Source: Bacillota bacterium
GTDB lineage: Bacteria > Bacillota > Clostridia > Lachnospirales > Anaerotignaceae
Length of the DNA stretch: 64,000 nucleotides
Assembly (NCBI GenBank): GCA_019422105.1
Contig: JAHZDZ010000001.1
Span: forward strand, 393,751 to 457,750
Direction: 5' to 3'
Within the stretch, counting starts at the first letter, position 1. Each line of letters begins with the position of its first letter. Under the pieces are notes generated by a model, which made no database searches, had not been told where the DNA came from, and worked only from the letters and a program-made list of their open reading frames with translations. The translations under genes were made by a program, and so were the position numbers. Below are positions 60,715-64,000 of this stretch, in pieces.

Positions 60715-61973
60715 CACCTCAGCCCTCCTTGTTCTATTACCAAAATGCAGTCCTCCCCGCTCTTGTTGTAATTTGCGGGGGCCATAAGAATATTCAGGTC
60801 GGACACTGTAATAGAACCGTCACCATTCAGGTCGTATTTTTTTAAGTCCTCTGTCCCGGCATCCGCCATTCCATCGGACAAATATGTCAACAGGGCGTTC
60901 CTGTCGGACAGCTTTGTCTGGCCGTCCCCATTCACATCCCCGCAAACAAGCGTAATCTCTCCGAGCGCAAGGCTCTGTCCCGCCATTGAAATCCCTTTTA
61001 CGGTAAAGGGCAGGTGGTTTTTTTTCACAATCGTCATTTCATAGCTTCCGTCAGGAATATCGGACAAAGTTATATTTTGCTGATAAAGGCCGGTTCCCCT
61101 GCCGTTTCCGATATGGATGTCCTCCATATCCCCTTTTTCCTCGTTCCATGGCTCTGTATCAAAATTTAGGGTGTCGTCTGTATCATCATCGTCAGAGCTG
61201 TCAAGTCCGAGGGTAGCTTTTACGGGCGTCAGCGTAATATTGGCCTGATCCTTTGGGTCATAAAACAGAAGGCTTACCGTAATTGCGCCTCCCCCTATAT
61301 CGGCCGGACCATAATTAAAACCTATATTTTTAACTGTCATTGTCCCGTCCGATCCTGTATTATAGATACCGTTATAGTAACCTGTTTTGCTGTCCCAAAT
61401 TTCTAGGACAACACTGCTGTCCGGTTCATAACCGTACAGCTTGCCGCTGTTTGTGCCAAAATTCAGCAATCCAGCTTCCTTTTTCCCCTCGCCGTTTCCC
61501 GCAAGCTTTTTGAGCATTTCCTCCTTTGAGATATTAACCTCGTAGGATATCAGGGGCATTTCCTGTATTACCCTGTCCTGAGTATCTATCAAGGCCCAGG
61601 AAAAAAAGTAATACTCCTGCGTTTTCTCCGACGTGCCATCTTCTGCGGCATTATCCCCTTCCAGCTTTTCTACATAATAAACGCTGTAGTCTCTGCCGTC
61701 GTTATCCACGTCCTTCACAGACTGAACCAGATTTGCCGGAAGATAGATGCCGAAGCTTCCTGCGTCTATCCTCTCCTCCGTACAAAGGGAAATGGTAAGG
61801 GTACTTTTATCTGCCCCGTTTTCTGTCACATCCGCCTTGTAATAAGGCTTTACCAAAGTATAGGGCTGATTCTCCGCCCTGCTCTCAGACGGCATGAAGA
61901 CCACCGCAGCGGCAAGGCCCAGCAAAAACGCTCTTCCCGCAATACCTCGGATTAACTTTTTTATTCTCTGCAT
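60714..61973 (-). CDS. Exported protein with C-terminal type I-like dockerin
   Basis: A 419-residue protein with a signal peptide (IAGRAFLLGLAAAVVFMPSE then SRA). The N-terminal half is beta-rich (LTISLCTEERIDAGSFGIYL; DSSVVLEIWDSKTGYYNGIY) and not recognised; it may be a degenerate cohesin-like or carbohydrate-binding module. An Asp-rich linker (LDSSDDDDTDDT) and a SpaA/PEGA-like segment (LSDIPDGSYEMTIVKKNHLP) follow. Residues about 335-405 form a dockerin: two calcium-loop segments, GDVNGDGQTKLSDRNALLTY and DLNGDGSITVSDLNILM. It is coupled to the cohesin-like gene and follows the SLH/cohesin-like gene after 37 bp. Confidence 0.82.
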   Translation of the reverse strand: MQRIKKLIRGIAGRAFLLGLAAAVVFMPSESRAENQPYTLVKPYYKADVTENGADKSTLTISLCTEERIDAGSFGIYLPANLVQSVKDVDNDGRDYSVYYVEKLEGDNAAEDGTSEKTQEYYFFSWALIDTQDRVIQEMPLISYEVNISKEEMLKKLAGNGEGKKEAGLLNFGTNSGKLYGYEPDSSVVLEIWDSKTGYYNGIYNTGSDGTMTVKNIGFNYGPADIGGGAITVSLLFYDPKDQANITLTPVKATLGLDSSDDDDTDDTLNFDTEPWNEEKGDMEDIHIGNGRGTGLYQQNITLSDIPDGSYEMTIVKKNHLPFTVKGISMAGQSLALGEITLVCGDVNGDGQTKLSDRNALLTYLSDGMADAGTEDLKKYDLNGDGSITVSDLNILMAPANYNKSGEDCILVIEQGGLR

Positions 61974-62010
61974 ACCGTCTCTTCCCCCTTATGTATGGTG
62001 CTGTATATAT

Positions 62011-63792
62011 TTAAAAGGAGAAGGAGCGGTAAATGTTCGCCAGAAAAACGGCCGTTTCAGCCCTTGTGGCCTTGTTCTTCGGAAGAATCTCACCATTTTC
62101 ATTGCCGCTGATAAAGCCTTCATCAATCAGTCTTGCAACTGCGTCCCTAGCGTAAGACGCAACCGTCTGGCTGTCCCTGAAGGAATCTATTTTCGATGAA
62201 GCTCCTTCCTCCGTAAGCTTTCCGCTTAGCACCAGCGCCCTGTAGGTCAGGGACATCATGTCCTCACGGCTGATAAGACCCTCCGGATTAAAGCAGTTAT
62301 CCCCTATGCCGCTGGCTATGCCAAGTCCCTTGGCCAGCGTAATCTCCTTATAGTAATAGCTGTCCTTTGGCACATCGGCAAAGCCGTCATTTGACTCGCC
62401 CTGAGGATTCAGCATTCTCACAAGCAGTGCCATAAAATCTCCGCGCTTGATATTGCTTTGCGGAGAGAAGGTCGTGGAACCGGTTCCGCTGATAATACCA
62501 AGCTGTGCCAGCATCTCTATAGAATCCCTGGCCCATGGAACACTGTCAAGGTCGGCGAATACCGCTTTGGACAGTTCTTCCTCCAGCTTCTGTCTCTCCT
62601 GCTGCTCCGGCGTCAGCTTAGTGGTTGTTTCTTTTTGTTCTTCCTCTTTATTCTGCTCATAGGCTTCCTGCTTATTTGCTACTGTGACCGTAAATTCTCT
62701 GGTAGCGGAAGCACTATTCTTTTTCACCGAAGCCGTCAGGATAACCTCCTGTCTTTCGCTGGCATTTAAAACCGCGCCATAGCTGTTAATCACATCCGGC
62801 TTACTGCTCCGCCAGGATATGGAGGATCCTCCCTCGCCGCTTAAAGGAAGCTTCAGGCTCTTCGTCACATTTTGGGCGCTGTTGTTTGAGGCATAACCGA
62901 TTTTAATGGCAGCGGCATCCTCCTTTACAATTTCCTCATCATTTTTTACCGTATATGCCTTGCTGATTTCACTTCCTGCAACTATGAGCGTATCAACAAT
63001 TGTACCGTAGCCTACGGCGTTTATGCTCAAAGTATATTTTCCGTCTGCAAATTGTCCTTTTGCATATCCCCTGCTGTCAATTTCAATTTTTTCAGAGCCG
63101 ACTGTCACTGTGCCGGATACTGCCTTTCCCTTGCTGTCCGTCACCTTTATGCTGACATTTCTCGCATAGACAGGAGTAACCTCCGCGTTGGGATAAGTAA
63201 AGGAAACCGCACACTGCTTCACGCCTGACACATTGTTTTTGTACTGTTCAAATCCGTCAGCCTTCAGATAGGCGCCTGAATCCCAGGCCCTTACCTCGCC
63301 GTCCTCCACCTGCTTCAGCTTCAGCGTCGCCGCATCAAAATCACTGTCTGTCACTTCATCTTTCGTCTCAAAATACAGTGTAGCTATTTTCTGGCCGCCT
63401 CCTGAAGCGTCCAGGGCGCCGCCCGGCATGTACCAGGCAAACATGACATAGCCATCATCCAGATTGATAAGCTTTGAGGAGGAATTCCCCTCCGCTGTCA
63501 CCTCAACTGTATTATTTTCCACAATATTTTCCACCTGATCATCTGATCTGGCCGGACTCTGGTTTTTATTCAAAAGAATAAGCTTGTCCGCGTCGTAGTC
63601 CAAAGCAAGCCTGCCAACCAGTGCCTTCACACCGTAGACTGACACCTCCGCCTCAAGGATGCCGCTTTGTTTATCATATGTACCGTTAATCTGATACCCG
63701 GGTATTTCCTCCGCCATGGCTGTCGTGCCAAAGGATGTGAGAACCAGAGAACATACAGCGCCAAACGCCGCTATTTTTTTACAGAAACCCAT
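62011..63792 (-). CDS. SLH-anchored surface protein with cohesin-like domain
   Basis: A 593-residue exported protein; signal peptide MGFCKKIAAFGAVCSLVLTS then FGTTAMA. Residues about 30-200 are cohesin-like: SGILEAEVSVYGVKALVGRL, ALDYDADKLILLNKN, GYVMFAWYMPGGALDASGGG and KIATLYFETKDE. A carboxypeptidase-regulatory/PEGA-like module follows (VSIKVTDSKGKAVSGTVTVG), then a bacterial Ig-like domain (SSISWRSSKPDVINSYGAVL), a Glu/Gln/Lys helix linker and three SLH repeats (FADLDSVPWARDSIEMLAQL, FADVPKDSYYYKEITLAKGL, SFRDSQTVASYARDAVARLI). The ATG at 63792 with GGGAG eight bases upstream is preferred to the longer frame from 63894. It could serve as the wall anchor for a dockerin-bearing partner. Confidence 0.85.
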   Translation of the reverse strand: MGFCKKIAAFGAVCSLVLTSFGTTAMAEEIPGYQINGTYDKQSGILEAEVSVYGVKALVGRLALDYDADKLILLNKNQSPARSDDQVENIVENNTVEVTAEGNSSSKLINLDDGYVMFAWYMPGGALDASGGGQKIATLYFETKDEVTDSDFDAATLKLKQVEDGEVRAWDSGAYLKADGFEQYKNNVSGVKQCAVSFTYPNAEVTPVYARNVSIKVTDSKGKAVSGTVTVGSEKIEIDSRGYAKGQFADGKYTLSINAVGYGTIVDTLIVAGSEISKAYTVKNDEEIVKEDAAAIKIGYASNNSAQNVTKSLKLPLSGEGGSSISWRSSKPDVINSYGAVLNASERQEVILTASVKKNSASATREFTVTVANKQEAYEQNKEEEQKETTTKLTPEQQERQKLEEELSKAVFADLDSVPWARDSIEMLAQLGIISGTGSTTFSPQSNIKRGDFMALLVRMLNPQGESNDGFADVPKDSYYYKEITLAKGLGIASGIGDNCFNPEGLISREDMMSLTYRALVLSGKLTEEGASSKIDSFRDSQTVASYARDAVARLIDEGFISGNENGEILPKNKATRAETAVFLANIYRSFSF

Positions 63793-63906
63793 TGCCGCCG
63801 CTCCCCTTTTCAATTTATGTCCATTGAATCGCCATATGGGCGGAGAAATCCCCGCCCTTTTCTGATATGGTCTTCTATATTTTCGATAAAACATTCTTGC
63901 TGCTCA

Positions 63907-64000
63907 TTATGGAGCTACAGGCGTATCTCCGATAGTAATAAACTCGGAATAAGGGATAGAGGTATACCGTTTACTGATATTTCCGGTAACATAGCTCATA
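63907..64000 (-). CDS. C-terminal end of an unidentified protein (cut by window edge)
   Basis: The minus strand is open from the right edge to a TAA at 63907-63909, ending YTSIPYSEFITIGDTPVAP. About 31 residues are visible, too few to name a family; the Ser/Thr-rich ending would fit another exported protein. It is 115 bp upstream of the SLH/cohesin-like gene on the same strand and could be the preceding gene of the surface cluster. Confidence 0.45.
   Translation of the reverse strand, partial: MSYVTGNISKRYTSIPYSEFITIGDTPVAP

Noticed and set aside
54316..63792. A cellulosome
   Set aside because: No glycoside hydrolase or classical multi-cohesin scaffoldin is present; only single cohesin-like modules and one dockerin are seen.

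Overview
This 64 kb window looks like chromosome of a low-to-medium GC, Gram-positive, probably spore-forming anaerobe of the class Clostridia (Lachnospiraceae-like; the family is an inference). Pointers are the WalR/WalK/YycH/YycI operon, several S-layer-homology (SLH) surface proteins, RecU, split iron-sulfur L-serine dehydratase subunits, FeoA/FeoA/FeoB, TPP and cobalamin riboswitches, a collagen-like spore-surface-type protein and classical intrinsic terminators. I saw no rRNA, tRNA, CRISPR array, prophage or transposase.

Layout. 0-17.5 kb is almost all minus strand: the start of a 2-hydroxyacid dehydrogenase (cut by the left edge), rlmH, walJ-like hydrolase, murA, a MATE exporter, the wal operon (walR, walK, a small secreted protein, yycH, yycI), a peptidase-MA-like protein, a LysM-G5 protein, an SLH protein, a GntR/FCD regulator and ispE. 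17.5-20.3 kb is gene-poor apart from an AI-2E-type permease, and holds structured repeats and a perfect (AGAC)14 microsatellite. 20.3-25.7 kb has a large SLH surface protein and a collagen-like protein. 25.7-29.7 kb is a thiamine-precursor uptake and salvage operon (ABC transporter plus tenA) behind a TPP riboswitch. 29.7-36.9 kb has a split ThrE-type exporter, small proteins, the two serine dehydratase subunits and a threonine aldolase. 36.9-40.2 kb is a corrinoid/metal-chelate ABC transporter behind a cobalamin riboswitch. 40.6-44.1 kb is the feo ferrous-iron locus with a divergent DtxR-family regulator. 44.3-53 kb has an aconitase-family hydratase, queG-recU, a glycosidase-like lipoprotein and tldD-tldE. 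53.1-64 kb has a YibQ-type deacetylase and then a four-gene minus-strand surface cluster that combines SLH anchors, cohesin-like modules and a dockerin.

How the parts work together. Several blocks are envelope-related: peptidoglycan precursor synthesis (murA), isoprenoid precursors (ispE), cell-wall stress signalling (wal genes) and S-layer-attached proteins. Cofactor acquisition is controlled by riboswitches (TPP, cobalamin) and probably by a metal-responsive repressor at feo.

The most unusual signals are (1) a leader upstream of the 1254-residue SLH protein, in which a sigma70-like promoter is followed directly by the (AGAC)14 tract and then by a 16-bp intrinsic terminator, an architecture that suggests slippage-tuned, attenuated expression; (2) a multi-hairpin intergenic repeat in tandem and dispersed copies, with a paired substitution that preserves one hairpin; (3) the SLH/cohesin-like/dockerin cluster at 54-64 kb; and (4) a terminator-bearing repeat lying between walR and walK that supplies the walR stop codon.
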